Of a stretch of 64,000 bases of DNA, positions 51,459-64,000 are shown one piece after another. Origin of the DNA: Pseudomonas putida. Lineage in GTDB: Bacteria; Pseudomonadota; Gammaproteobacteria; Pseudomonadales; Pseudomonadaceae. The first letter of the stretch is position 1. Each line of letters opens with the position of its first letter. Below the pieces are notes generated by a model, which did no database searches, was not told the origin of the DNA, and was given only the letters and a program-made list of their open reading frames with translations. Both the position numbers and the translations under genes were made by a program. The stretch is from positions 5,890,001-5,954,000 of the forward strand of contig NZ_CP039371.1 of NCBI RefSeq assembly GCF_005080685.1, in the 5' to 3' direction.

Positions 51459-52172
51459 TCAGAACCGATACACCTCCATGTCCGTACGAATCGGCGAAGC
51501 CATTGGAATCTTGGCTTTTTCCGGTCCTTTCTTGACCTGGGCCGGTGCCGCCTGTTTCTTCGGCGTCTCTTCGGCAATCGCCGGCTGGTTGGCCAGCGGC
51601 TTGACCGCCGTGCTCAACTGCTCGGCGAGTTTCTGCAGCAATTGGCCCTGGGCCTGTACCTGCGACGACTCGCTGCCCTCGTGCGGCTGCTCGAGGTGCA
51701 CGATGCGGTTGTCACGTACGTGACCACGACGGTCGAGCAGGCGCCATTGGGCATCGAGCACGGCCGGTTGGTTTTTCCCCGAGTCCAGGCGCGTGATCGA
51801 CAGCAGGACTTGCACATCCGGCGAAAAACCGGTGCTTGCCGGTGCCAGCACGACGCGCTGGCTGTCCAGACGCCAAGCCAGCTGGCGAACCAGCAGCTGG
51901 TCGATATCCGATGACAGGCTGCCCGCCCAACGACCGTCGGTCGCCGAACTCAGACTGCCATCAGCTTGGCGCTGCAGGAAGGTTTCGCGTTGCAGGTAAT
52001 CGGCAATCGAAACCGGGCCAAGCACCACGGCCATGCCCGCGCTTTGCGAAGGCTGGCCAGGATCACCGCTGTCGAGTTGATACAGGGCCATCGGCTGATG
52101 CATGCTGCATCCGCCAAGCCCCAGCAAACCCGTCATCAACAGCGCAAATGGAAGGCGCAGAAATTTCATCAT
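51459..52172 (-). CDS. PqiC-family (DUF330/ABC-type auxiliary) lipoprotein
   Basis: This 237-residue protein has a lipoprotein signal (MMKFLRLPFALLMTGLLGLG then GC), so it would be lipidated at the Cys of LGGCS and placed in the outer membrane. The body resembles PqiC/YmbA proteins (YQLDSG … VVLGPVSIADYL … RLDSQRVVLAP). A Lys/Ala/Pro-rich tail extends the C terminus. The usual partners PqiA and PqiB are not next to it. Confidence 0.75.
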   Translation of the reverse strand: MMKFLRLPFALLMTGLLGLGGCSMHQPMALYQLDSGDPGQPSQSAGMAVVLGPVSIADYLQRETFLQRQADGSLSSATDGRWAGSLSSDIDQLLVRQLAWRLDSQRVVLAPASTGFSPDVQVLLSITRLDSGKNQPAVLDAQWRLLDRRGHVRDNRIVHLEQPHEGSESSQVQAQGQLLQKLAEQLSTAVKPLANQPAIAEETPKKQAAPAQVKKGPEKAKIPMASPIRTDMEVYRF

Positions 52173-52343
52173 CCCATCCAGGCGGCTGCTACAGAGCAAA
52201 CCGCAATGATACTGATATAGATTCATTTGGGCACACGGCCACGCCGGCACCGCAAGGGCACTATCATCCGCGAAATGACCGTCCGACTCCAGCATTTCCG
52301 CCTGGAGCGACGCTGATATTGCCGCTCCAGGCGTTTCGCCAGA

Positions 52344-55127
<2,784 letters not shown>

Positions 55128-55131
<4 letters not shown>

Positions 55132-56114
55132 GGCTCGGCGCTCCAACCGCCTTGCGGCGCCTCGAAGCGCCAGACGATCGGCCGTGTTTCGCCATCGGCG
55201 CGATCGCCGCTGTTGTTGTCCAGGCCGATCCAGGCACCCTTGGCGTCGATCACCAACGCCTCGGCCAGGCCGAACGGCTGGTCGTAGCGCCGCTCAGGCA
55301 CCAGAGCGGCGGCAGCGTACGACCAACAGCGCTCCACCTTGCCGCTGTCGGCATCGCGGCGGCAGACGCGGAAGGCATTGCGTTCGAGGGTGAACAGCTT
55401 ACCCTCGAACCAGGCCAGGTCGGAGAAATCGCGCGAAAGAGGCCGCGGGTTGGGCATTTGCGGCGGTTGCATCTCGACACCGGCCTCGCTCAGCAGCACG
55501 CAACGGCGCCCGCAGGTCCATACCGACTGCTGGCGCTCGATCGCTACCAGCCCGCGGCGCTCGCGCTCGGCCGCCAGCCACAGGCGATCGCCGGCGGGGT
55601 TGATCGCCAGCCCCTCGAACAGCGCGTTGAAGTTCAGCAACATGCCGCTGGCGCGCGCGTGGCGCACCATGGCCGGGTCTATCTTCAGCCAGTCGGGCTC
55701 GCCCTCAAGGGGCAACTGCAGCACGGCGGCATGGGCCTCGCTGACCAGGAAGATAGTGCCCGCCTGGTCGCAGGTGATGCCCTCGAAGTCCAACTCGCCG
55801 CCACGCACCAGGGCCGCGGCCCAGTTACGCGACCTCAGGCCCCAGGGCAAACCGCTTTCCGGCACCGGTGGCGGCGCGAAGGTCAACGGCTGGGCGCGCC
55901 ACACCGCGGCCTGCTGGTCGAAGCGGTAGATGCGGTCGTCGTCCCGATCGGAAACGCCCCACAAGGCTCCACGGCACCAGGCCAGGCCGGAAAGATTGCC
56001 GCCGCGCATCCCCTCGATGGGGTGCTCGGCGGTGAGCTTGAGCTGCGGCCAATCGCCCGCGAGGCTCGGCAGGGCAAACAGGGCGAGGCAGACCGCCAGA
56101 AACAGACGAATCAA
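55128..56114 (-). CDS. Exported phytase-like/esterase-like beta-propeller protein
   Basis: This 328-residue precursor has a signal peptide of about 19 residues (MIRLFLAVCLALFALPSLAG). The mature part carries repeats like GNLSGLAWCRGALWGVSDRDDDRIYRF, DFEGITCDQAG and FEGLAINPAGDRLWLAAER, typical of the 'esterase-like activity of phytase' beta-propellers. Its position between parE and parC is conserved in pseudomonads, but the function is not known. Overlaps parE by four bases. Confidence 0.75.
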
Positions 56115-58015
56115 ACCAGGACCTCGGCCAGGTTGCCTTTGGTTTCCAGCCAGCTCTTGCGGTCACCGGCGCGCTTCTTGGCCAGCAGCATGTCCATGAT
56201 CTCGGTGGTGCCCTGCAGGTCGTCCAGGGTCAGCTGGACCAGGCGCCGGGTGTTCGGATCCATGGTGGTTTCGCGCAACTGCGGCGGATTCATCTCGCCC
56301 AGGCCCTTGAAGCGGGTGACCTGCGGCTTGCCGCGCTTCTTCTCGGCCACCAGGCGGTCGAGGATGCCGTCACGCTCGGCCTCATCGAGGGCGTAGTAGA
56401 TTTCCTTGCCCAGGTCGATGCGGTACAGCGGCGGCATCGCCACGTAGACGTGCCCGGCCTCGACCAGTGGCCGGAAATGCTGGACGAACAGCGCGCACAG
56501 CAACGTGGCGATGTGCAGGCCGTCGGAGTCGGCGTCGGCGAGGATGCAGATCTTGCCGTAGCGCAGCTGCGACAGGTCGGTGGCGCCCGGGTCGACGCCG
56601 ATGGCCACGGCGATGTTGTGCACTTCCTGGCTGGCCAGGACTTCGCCGCCGTCCACTTCCCAGGTGTTGAGGATCTTGCCGCGCAGCGGCAGGATGGCCT
56701 GGAATTCCTTGTCGCGGGCCTGCTTGGCGGAGCCACCGGCAGAATCACCCTCGACCAGGAACAGCTCGGCGCGCATCGGGTCCTGCCCGGCGCAGTCGGC
56801 CAGCTTGCCAGGCAATGCCGGGCCCTGGGTGACACGCTTGCGCTCGACCTTCTTGCTCGCCTTGAGGCGGCGCCCGGCATTGCTGATCGCCAGCTCCGCC
56901 AGCTGCATGCCCAGTTCGGGGTGGGCGTTGAGCCACAGGCTGAACGCGTCCTTGACCACGCCGGAGACGAACGCCGCCGCCTCGCGGGACGACAGGCGCT
57001 CCTTGGTCTGCCCGGAGAACTGCGGCTCCTGCATCTTCATCGACAGCACGAAGGTGATGCGCTCCCACACGTCCTCGGGGGCCAGCTTGACGCCGCGCGG
57101 CAGCAGGTTGCGGAACTCGCAGAACTCGCGCATGGCGTCGAGCAGGCCCTGGCGCAGGCCATTGACGTGGGTACCGCCCTGGGCGGTGGGAATAAGGTTG
57201 ACGTAGCTTTCCTGGACGCTGTCGCCCCCTTCGGGCAACCACAGCAGGGCCCAGTCTACAGCTTCCTTGTTGCCGGCCAGGCTGCCGCAGAACGGTTCGT
57301 CAGGCAGGCGCTGGAACTCGCTGACCGAGTCGACCAGGTAGGAGCGCAGGCCGTCCTCGTAGTGCCACTCGACCTTCTCGCCGCTGGCCTTGTCCTCGAA
57401 GCTGACCAGCAGCCCAGGGCACAACACGGCCTTGGCCTTGAGCACGTGCTTGAGGCGGCTGATGGAGAATTTGGGCGAGTCGAAATACTTCGGGTCAGGG
57501 CTGAAGTACACGCTGGTGCCGGTATTGCGCTTGCCGACCGAGCCGACCACCTCCAGCTCGCTGGCCTTGAAGCCATCGGCGAAGGTCATCTGGTACTCGT
57601 TGCCGTCGCGCTTGACGCGTACGCGCACCTGGGTCGACAGGGCGTTGACCACGGAGATACCGACGCCATGCAGGCCGCCGGAGAACTGGTAGTTCTTGTT
57701 GGAGAACTTGCCGCCGGCGTGCAGCTTGGTGAGGATCAGCTCGACCCCCGAGACGCCCTCTTCGGGATGGATGTCCACCGGCATGCCGCGGCCGTCGTCG
57801 CTGACTTCCAGCGAGTGGTCGGCGTGGAGGATGACCTGCACCGAACGGGCGTGACCGGCCAGGGCTTCGTCGACGCTGTTGTCGATGACTTCCTGGGCCA
57901 GGTGATTGGGCCGGCTGGTGTCGGTGTACATGCCCGGCCGCTTGCGGACCGGGTCAAGGCCCGAGAGGACTTCGATGGCGTCTGCGTTATAGGCGCTAGC
58001 GCTGGGATTGGCCAT
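56111..58015 (-). CDS. parE: DNA topoisomerase IV subunit B
   Basis: This 634-residue ATPase subunit has the GHKL domain (EVIDNSVDEALAGHA, DGRGMPVDIHPEEG), a transducer domain and a TOPRIM domain with EGDSAGGSAKQARD and DADSDGLHI. It partners ParC. First gene of the parE–phytase-like–protease–parC series with overlapping ends. Confidence 0.97.
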   Translation of the reverse strand: MANPSASAYNADAIEVLSGLDPVRKRPGMYTDTSRPNHLAQEVIDNSVDEALAGHARSVQVILHADHSLEVSDDGRGMPVDIHPEEGVSGVELILTKLHAGGKFSNKNYQFSGGLHGVGISVVNALSTQVRVRVKRDGNEYQMTFADGFKASELEVVGSVGKRNTGTSVYFSPDPKYFDSPKFSISRLKHVLKAKAVLCPGLLVSFEDKASGEKVEWHYEDGLRSYLVDSVSEFQRLPDEPFCGSLAGNKEAVDWALLWLPEGGDSVQESYVNLIPTAQGGTHVNGLRQGLLDAMREFCEFRNLLPRGVKLAPEDVWERITFVLSMKMQEPQFSGQTKERLSSREAAAFVSGVVKDAFSLWLNAHPELGMQLAELAISNAGRRLKASKKVERKRVTQGPALPGKLADCAGQDPMRAELFLVEGDSAGGSAKQARDKEFQAILPLRGKILNTWEVDGGEVLASQEVHNIAVAIGVDPGATDLSQLRYGKICILADADSDGLHIATLLCALFVQHFRPLVEAGHVYVAMPPLYRIDLGKEIYYALDEAERDGILDRLVAEKKRGKPQVTRFKGLGEMNPPQLRETTMDPNTRRLVQLTLDDLQGTTEIMDMLLAKKRAGDRKSWLETKGNLAEVLV

Positions 58016-58050
58016 GGGTTCTCGTCGTCAGTCTGGTGAATGCAAAAAGG

Positions 58051-58659
58051 TCAAAATACAGAAAAATCGATCGCCGCATACTGCCCGGGGGCAAGCCCGG
58101 CGAATGCCAGCAGCGCCGGCAGGCGTTCGGCGAAGCCCTGGAAGCCATGATCGCCACCGGCCTGGATACGCAGGGCGCAGCCTCGGTAGTACTGCTCGGC
58201 GTGGCGATAATCCAGGGTTTCGTCCCCGGTCTGCAACCATACCTGATAGCGGCCGGGGTCTGCGGGCGGTACGACTTCAAGCTCGGCCAGCGCCTGTACG
58301 TGGTCCAGCGTCAGCTCCCAGGTTTCACCACTGTAATGGTTGCGCTGGGTGCCGAGGTAACCATCGAAACGCTTGTGCGGGGTAACCGCCGGGTTGACCA
58401 GCAGGGCCTTGAGGCCATGGCGCTCGGCCAGATGGGTGGCATAGTAGCCGCCGAGCGAGCTGCCGACCAGCAACGGCGCGTCGAGCTCGGCGATGCATGC
58501 CTCGAGCTGGGCGATGGCCTGGCGCGGGTGATGGTGCAACTGGGGCACGCGCAACTGCTCGGCCAGGCCAAGCTGTTGCATCACCGCCTCGAGCTGGCGG
58601 GCCTTGGTCGACAATGGCGAGCTGTTGAAGCCATGGATATAGAGGATGGAACCCGACAT
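58051..58659 (-). CDS. YqiA-family alpha/beta-hydrolase esterase
   Basis: This 202-residue protein starts SILYIHGFNSSPLSTKA and has the nucleophile elbow GSSLGG and a C-terminal GGDHGFQGF with the likely catalytic His. It resembles E. coli YqiA, which also lies beside parE, nudF and cpdA. The native substrate is unknown. It ends 35 bases before parE. Confidence 0.88.
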   Translation of the reverse strand: MSGSILYIHGFNSSPLSTKARQLEAVMQQLGLAEQLRVPQLHHHPRQAIAQLEACIAELDAPLLVGSSLGGYYATHLAERHGLKALLVNPAVTPHKRFDGYLGTQRNHYSGETWELTLDHVQALAELEVVPPADPGRYQVWLQTGDETLDYRHAEQYYRGCALRIQAGGDHGFQGFAERLPALLAFAGLAPGQYAAIDFSVF

Positions 58660-58786
58660 GCTGCCCCCGGAGTCTGTGGCTTCGCGCCCGGACAGGTGGG
58701 CGCTGGGACGCGCAGTGTAGCGTGTTCACCGGGCTTTGGTGCTGGCTCGATTGTCTTGCAACATATTCTTCAAGCGCAGCGGCCCG

Positions 58787-58806
58787 ATCGCCGGCAAGCC
58801 GGCGAT
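58787..58806. repeat. Small perfect hairpin between cpdA and yqiA
   Basis: A 9-bp stem (ATCGCCGGC / GCCGGCGAT) with a two-base centre, resembling the core of a single REP unit. The rest of the 156-bp gap shows nothing clear. Confidence 0.55.
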
Positions 58807-58815
58807 GGCTCCACC

Positions 58816-59619
58816 TCAATAGCCTGGGCTGTCGAAGTCGAGCCGCACCTCGAAGTCGCGAGCCCGCTCGACGCCGGTCTCCAGGCGACCGTCGCCGTGC
58901 AGGCGCAGCCAGCGATAGCCCGGTAGCTCCTCACTCACCTTGAAGTCCTCGCTGCCCGGCGCGAACTGGATGCAGGTCGATGGCGTGGCCAGGTAACGGA
59001 TGCCATCGCGTTGCTCGTCCCACGCTTGATGAATGTGCCCCCAGAGCAACGCCTTGACCTGTGGATAACCTTTCAGGCGCTGCAACAGGTCGTCGGCATT
59101 GCGCAGGCCGATCGGCGCGATCCAGGCACAGCCAATGTCGACCGGCTGGTGGTGGCAGCACACCAGGCAGTGACGCCCTGCTGCCGAGACCAGGGCCTGG
59201 TCGAGCAACGCCAGTTGATCAGGTTCCAGCAGGCCATGGGTGGCGCCGAGCACCGACGAATCGAGCATCACCACACGCCAGGCACCGATATCGGTGACTG
59301 TCTGGACCAGCTCCGGCGCTACTTCGGCCATGACCCTGGCCTCGTCGTGGTTGCCCGGCAACCAGCGGGTCGGCGCCTGGATCTCGCCGGTCAACTGACG
59401 AAACGCCTCATAGGACGCCACACTGCCGTCCTGCGACAGGTCGCCGGTGCACAGCAGCAGGTCTATGCGCGGCTGCTCGCGGCGGACCTGGGCGATCACA
59501 TGGCGAAGGCTGTCGCGGGTATTGAGGCCAAGCAGGGTACCGGCCGCATCGCCGAACAGATGGGCATCGGTCAACTGCACGACGTGCACGGGGGCCTGGA
59601 GTGGATCTGGGTGCGGCAA
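58816..59619 (-). CDS. cpdA: 3',5'-cyclic-AMP phosphodiesterase
   Basis: This 267-residue calcineurin-type metallophosphoesterase lowers cAMP. The metal-binding motifs appear in order: LTDAHLF, GDLSQDGS, GNHDE and GHIHQAWD. Its genome setting (yqiB, nudF, yqiA, parE) is the same as in E. coli. Confidence 0.94.
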   Translation of the reverse strand: MPHPDPLQAPVHVVQLTDAHLFGDAAGTLLGLNTRDSLRHVIAQVRREQPRIDLLLCTGDLSQDGSVASYEAFRQLTGEIQAPTRWLPGNHDEARVMAEVAPELVQTVTDIGAWRVVMLDSSVLGATHGLLEPDQLALLDQALVSAAGRHCLVCCHHQPVDIGCAWIAPIGLRNADDLLQRLKGYPQVKALLWGHIHQAWDEQRDGIRYLATPSTCIQFAPGSEDFKVSEELPGYRWLRLHGDGRLETGVERARDFEVRLDFDSPGY

Positions 59620-59717
59620 CGGCCGTCTCCTCGAACGGATTCAGCGGCAATTATGGCGGGCGAACGGTCGTCAGAAAACAGCCAGCACACCCTCTGTTAC
59701 GAGCACGGCGTCACATT

Positions 59718-60170
59718 TCAGCGCACGCTTGCCAGTTCGTGACCGCAGGCCAGGCAGTGGCTCAGCCATTCGCCGAGGAACAGGTTGAGCTGGGCCTTCT
59801 CGTCGGGCTGGTGCATCGCTTCGTTGGGGTAGGGGTAGATGCTGCGCAGCCGCCTGGCATGCTCGGCACTGACCACTTCGGCCATGCGTGCGTCGTGGTA
59901 CACCTGCACCTCCATTTGCGGCACCGGCAACCACGGCAGGCTGTGTTCCTGGCGCACGCGCAAGGTGGTGGTGTACGGGCAGGCCAGCAGCACATCGAGC
60001 ACCAGCACGCCGAGCATCTGGTCACCCTGGGCCATACCGATACGCCGCGAACTCATGGTAGAGCGCATCTCGGGCAACAAGCGCATGAGCCGGGCGTAGT
60101 TGGCCTCGCAGGCTGCTTGCAGCCCGGCCAGGTCGACCCGATAACGCTCGCGCAGCAGGTTCACTTCCAC
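59718..60170 (-). CDS. DUF1249 (YqiB-like) protein
   Basis: This 150-residue protein with the family segments NYARLMRLLPEM and YHDARMAEVV, and the conserved YPYPN motif. Function unknown. I chose the GTG at 60170, which overlaps the nudF stop by ten bases and aligns with the usual start; a GTG two codons later (60164) is the alternative. Confidence 0.85.
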   Translation of the reverse strand: MEVNLLRERYRVDLAGLQAACEANYARLMRLLPEMRSTMSSRRIGMAQGDQMLGVLVLDVLLACPYTTTLRVRQEHSLPWLPVPQMEVQVYHDARMAEVVSAEHARRLRSIYPYPNEAMHQPDEKAQLNLFLGEWLSHCLACGHELASVR

Positions 60171-60778
60171 ATACCTCGGACTTCGTCCTTGTTCAGCGCC
60201 AGCCATTGCAGGCCAATGATGGTCGCGGCATTGCAGATGCGCCCATCGCGCACCGCCTGCAGCGCGTCGTCGAACGACCAGACGCGCACGCGAATGTCCT
60301 CGCCTTCTTCCTCCAGGCCATGCAGGCCACCGGCGCCTTCGCTGCTGCAACGACCGAGGAACAGATGCACGTATTCATCGCTGCCGCCCGGAGACGGGAA
60401 ATAACGGGTCATCGGCCACAGGGCGCTGAAGGCCAGGCCTGCTTCTTCCTCGGCTTCGCGGTGGGCGACCTCTTCGGGCTGCTCGTCCTTGTCGATCAAG
60501 CCGGCGACCATCTCGATCAGCCAGGGGTTGTCGACCTTGTCCAGGGCGCCGACACGGAACTGCTCGATCAGCACCACTTCATCACGCAACGGATCGTACG
60601 GCAGCACACAGACCGCGTCATGGCGCACGAACAGCTCACGGCTGATCTCGCGCCCCAGGCCCCCGGCGAACAGCTCGTGGCGCAGGCGCACCTTGTCGAG
60701 CTTGTAGAAGCCCTGGAAGCAATTGGCCCGTTCGACGATCTCGACCGTCCTGGGCACCGAATTCAACGTATCCGACAT
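60161..60778 (-). CDS. nudF: ADP-ribose pyrophosphatase NudF
   Basis: This 205-residue Nudix hydrolase splits ADP-ribose and related sugars. The Nudix box is complete (G-x5-E-x7-REAEEEAGL, with GLIDKDE at its start). The frame runs 19 codons upstream, but the ATG at 60778 (MSDTLNSVPR) fits the family. Divergent from the RsiV-like gene. Confidence 0.94.
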   Translation of the reverse strand: MSDTLNSVPRTVEIVERANCFQGFYKLDKVRLRHELFAGGLGREISRELFVRHDAVCVLPYDPLRDEVVLIEQFRVGALDKVDNPWLIEMVAGLIDKDEQPEEVAHREAEEEAGLAFSALWPMTRYFPSPGGSDEYVHLFLGRCSSEGAGGLHGLEEEGEDIRVRVWSFDDALQAVRDGRICNAATIIGLQWLALNKDEVRGMWK

Positions 60779-60963
60779 GAAAATCCTCACTACCTCGTTT
60801 ACCGCATCGCGCCATCCTACTCTGCACGCTTTCACGTTTCACCCCCCTTGGGCAACCGTTCGCACGGTCGGGACAGCGAGCGCCTACTCTGTTAGCTTAG
60901 TGGCGAACTGAAGGCCGCGCAGACGGTCAAAGGCCGACTTTTCCCTGTTCTGCAAGGATCATC

Positions 60964-61710
60964 ATGACGCTCGTCAAACTGACTTCCGTGGCCGTGCTGG
61001 CACTGGCACTGGGCGCCTGCCAAAGCCTGTTCACGCCCAATTACCGGGCTCCGCTCGAGGTCAAGCGCGACGCCTGGGAGCATGTCAAACCCGGCTGCAG
61101 CGAAAGCGACTGCCCGCTGGTGAACATCGACACCATCCACTTCCCGGCCCTGCCCAAGCTCGACGGCATCGTCGAAAAACGCCTGCTGCAACTGACCGAG
61201 GACAACCAGCACGGCACCGCCCCGGCAACCCTGCAGGCCTACGAGCAGCAGTATCTGGCCAGCGCCGACAAGCGCAACAGCAGCTACCTGCAGGCCAAGG
61301 TACGCGAACAGCATGACGGGCTGGTGATCATCGAACTGTCGAGCTACCTCGACAGCGGCGGCGCCCACGGCATGCCAGGGCGGGGCTTCATCAACTACTC
61401 GCGCAAGCTGGACAAGGTGCTGACCCTGCAGGACATGCTGGTGCCCGGCCAGGAAGAGACCTTCTGGAAAACCGTAGAAGAGTCGCACAAGGCCTGGCTG
61501 ATCAGCGTCGGCATGGACAAAGACGCCGAGTTCGTCAAGACCTGGCCGTTCAAGCGCTCGCCGCACGTCGCCCTGACGTACGGCGCGGTAGTGGTCAAGT
61601 ACGAAGTCTATGCCATCGCGCCCTACTCCATGGGCCACGTCGAGCTGAAGATTCCGTACCCGCGCCTCAATGGCGTGATCAAGCCCGAGCTGTTTCCCGG
61701 CCGCGGCTGA
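60964..61710 (+). CDS. RsiV/DUF3298-family lipoprotein
   Basis: This 248-residue precursor has a lipobox (LALGAC, Cys20). It resembles DUF4163/DUF3298 proteins such as B. subtilis RsiV, with the GGAHGMPGRGFINYSRKLDKVLTLQDML segment diagnostic of DUF3298 and a C-terminal YEVYAIAPYSMGHVELKIPY part. RsiV binds lysozyme; whether this one does is unknown. Its last 32 bases overlap the convergent permease gene. Confidence 0.85.
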   Translation: MTLVKLTSVAVLALALGACQSLFTPNYRAPLEVKRDAWEHVKPGCSESDCPLVNIDTIHFPALPKLDGIVEKRLLQLTEDNQHGTAPATLQAYEQQYLASADKRNSSYLQAKVREQHDGLVIIELSSYLDSGGAHGMPGRGFINYSRKLDKVLTLQDMLVPGQEETFWKTVEESHKAWLISVGMDKDAEFVKTWPFKRSPHVALTYGAVVVKYEVYAIAPYSMGHVELKIPYPRLNGVIKPELFPGRG

Positions 61711-62962
61711 GACACAGTAACGCGTGCAGTACACCTGCCAGCAGCAAGGCTGGCAGGGTCGCGCCGAAGTCCGGTGCCTGCGCGGCGATCAGGTGATACG
61801 CCGCCACCCCCACTGCCCAGGCCAGCAGCGCTGGCCAATGCAGACCCGCCACCTGCGCCGGCGCACGGCGTCGACGCACCAGGTAATGGTCGACCAGCAC
61901 CACGCCGAACAAGGGCGCGAACACCGAGCCGATCAGCAGCAGGAAGTTCTCGTACTGGGCCAGGGGGGCCAGCAGCGCGATCAGGGTACACAGCACCCCG
62001 ATGGCCAGGGCCAGGTGCTCGACCTTCAGGCGCACCAGCAGGCCCGTGGACACTGCGGCCGAATGAATGTCGGCGAAGGCGTTTTCCGACTCGTCCAGCA
62101 GAATCAACAGCAGTGGGATACCCAACCCGGCACCGGCCAGGGCCAGCAGCAGCGCATTGGTTTCACCATCGGCGGCAAACGCCAGAGTGTAGGCCACGCC
62201 CAGGCTCATCAGCCAGGCATTGCCAAGGAAGAAGCCCAGCGCGGTACCACCGAACACCCGACTGGCACGCTGGCCGAAACGCGAGTAGTCGGCGATCAGC
62301 GGCAACCACGAAAGCGGCATGGCGATGACGATGTCGAAACCCACCGCCAACGACAGCGAGCCGTCCCCGGCACGTCCCCACAGGGCGGCGAGGTCGGCCT
62401 TGGCGAACAGGTTCCAGGTCAGCCACAGGCAGGCGCCGAGCAACAGCCAGATGCCCCATTTGCGCAGCACCTTGCGCACGAACGCCAAGGGGCCGCTGAC
62501 CGCCAGCAGGGTGGCCAGTGCGCCGAAGCACAGGGTCCACAGCAGCGGGTTGTTCCAGGCACTGCCTTCGCCGAAGGTGCGCGCGCCCAGCAGGCTGGCG
62601 GCGTCGCGCATGACGATGATCTCGAAAGAGCCCCAACCCACCAGTTGCAGCAGGTTGAGCACGGCCGGCAGCCGCGCGCCGTGGCCGCCCAGGGTCAGGC
62701 GCAGGGTGGCCATGGCCGACAGCCCGGTATCGCTGCCGACCACACCCGCCGCGGCCAGCAGCAGCACGCCGACGCCGGTACCCAGGACGATCGCCAGCAG
62801 CGCGCCGGACAGGCCCAGGCCGGGGGCGAGCAAGGCGCCGACCTGCAGGACCATCAGGCCAATGCCGAGGGAAAACCATAGCGAGAACAGGTCGCGGGCG
62901 CCGAACAGGCGCTGACGGGTGGGAACCGGGTGGTCGGGGGAGAAGTGGCTGGGTGATGTCAT
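61679..62962 (-). CDS. cytX: CytX-type permease, probable hydroxymethylpyrimidine transporter
   Basis: This 427-residue permease has about 12 membrane helices and the nucleobase:cation symporter-1 style start (FGARDLFSLWFSLGIGLMVLQVGALLAPG). Proteins of this CytX group lie near thi genes and are thought to import the thiamine precursor hydroxymethylpyrimidine; thiC sits directly upstream on the same strand. I see no separate thiamine riboswitch in the 165-bp gap, which is filled by a REP pair. Start at the ATG, 62962. Confidence 0.8.
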   Translation of the reverse strand: MTSPSHFSPDHPVPTRQRLFGARDLFSLWFSLGIGLMVLQVGALLAPGLGLSGALLAIVLGTGVGVLLLAAAGVVGSDTGLSAMATLRLTLGGHGARLPAVLNLLQLVGWGSFEIIVMRDAASLLGARTFGEGSAWNNPLLWTLCFGALATLLAVSGPLAFVRKVLRKWGIWLLLGACLWLTWNLFAKADLAALWGRAGDGSLSLAVGFDIVIAMPLSWLPLIADYSRFGQRASRVFGGTALGFFLGNAWLMSLGVAYTLAFAADGETNALLLALAGAGLGIPLLLILLDESENAFADIHSAAVSTGLLVRLKVEHLALAIGVLCTLIALLAPLAQYENFLLLIGSVFAPLFGVVLVDHYLVRRRRAPAQVAGLHWPALLAWAVGVAAYHLIAAQAPDFGATLPALLLAGVLHALLCLSRGRETARA

Positions 62963-63018
62963 GGTTGGCGCTCGCCGGCAATGTTGTTGGTGTTCTTGGC
63001 GAGGACTTCGTCCTCGAA

Positions 63019-63120
63019 TCGCGACGCAAGGCCGCTCCCACAACGACCGCGCAAGCATCGGGCCTTGCGCGGTCCCTGTGGGAGCGGCCTTGCGTCGCGA
63101 AAGGGCCGCAAAGCGGCCCC
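63019..63120. repeat. REP-like inverted pair between thiC and the CytX-type gene
   Basis: Inverted arms TCGCGACGCAAGGCCGCTCC (from 63019) and their complement (to about 63100) enclose a second palindrome (GACCGCGCAAG … CTTGCGCGGTC). Same GCGGCCTTG subfamily as the pair at 18077-18195. Confidence 0.85.
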
Positions 63121-63127
63121 AGCGTTC

Positions 63128-64000
<873 letters not shown>

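Overview
This 64 kb window is a stretch of core chromosome from a Pseudomonas, most likely of the P. putida group. The evidence is the high G+C content, the gene order (livKHMG–pncB–nadE–azurin … dnaB–rplI–rpsR–rpsF–rlmB–rnr … purA–hisZ–hflC–hflK–hflX–hfq–miaA–mutL–amidase … parC … parE … thiC) and the recurring short intergenic hairpin repeats of the pseudomonad REP type. All assignments come from reading the sequence and from knowledge of the families; no database search was run.

Layout. 1-3671 (minus): a branched-chain amino acid ABC transporter (livG partial, livM, livH, livK) behind a near-perfect sigma-54 promoter with an NtrC-like site further upstream. 4139-6175 (plus): NAD salvage genes pncB and nadE. 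6278-10079: azurin with an ANR/FNR-like box, a LOG-family nucleotide hydrolase and a YgiQ radical-SAM protein. 10080-14307: the one clearly accessory segment. It is A+T-richer and holds an intact IS5-family element (10574-11763, 4-bp target duplication CTAA), a frameshifted YcaO-domain gene and an intact fused ABC exporter. This looks like the remnant of a ribosomally synthesised, post-translationally modified peptide (RiPP, azole type) locus between ygiQ and dnaB.

14308-21546 (minus): dnaB, then the rpsF–rpsR–DUF2232–rplI ribosomal operon, then rnr–rlmB. 21820-22080: two identical tRNA-Leu(CAG) genes with their own promoter and terminator. 22272-24850 (plus): a ferric-iron-type binding protein and a double permease, with no ATPase beside them. 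24899-26833: a chemoreceptor. 27006-39283 (minus): purA, hisZ and the dense hflC-hflK-hflX-hfq-miaA-mutL-amidase-tsaE-nnrD series (protein quality control, RNA chaperone, tRNA and mismatch repair, cell-wall hydrolase, metabolite repair).

39349-49670: queG, a TRIC-like channel, orn, rsgA, motAB with a sigma-28 promoter, an HDOD protein, a rhodanese, psd and serB. 49806-58659: an AhpA/YtjB-like membrane protein, a PqiC-like lipoprotein, parC, a retropepsin-like protease, a phytase-like protein, parE and a YqiA esterase. 58816-64000: cpdA, yqiB, nudF, an RsiV-like lipoprotein, a CytX-type permease and the 3' part of thiC.

The most interesting region is 10.1-14.3 kb. An insertion sequence has landed between the likely promoter and the ribosome binding site of a YcaO gene that has also lost its reading frame, while its exporter partner stays open.
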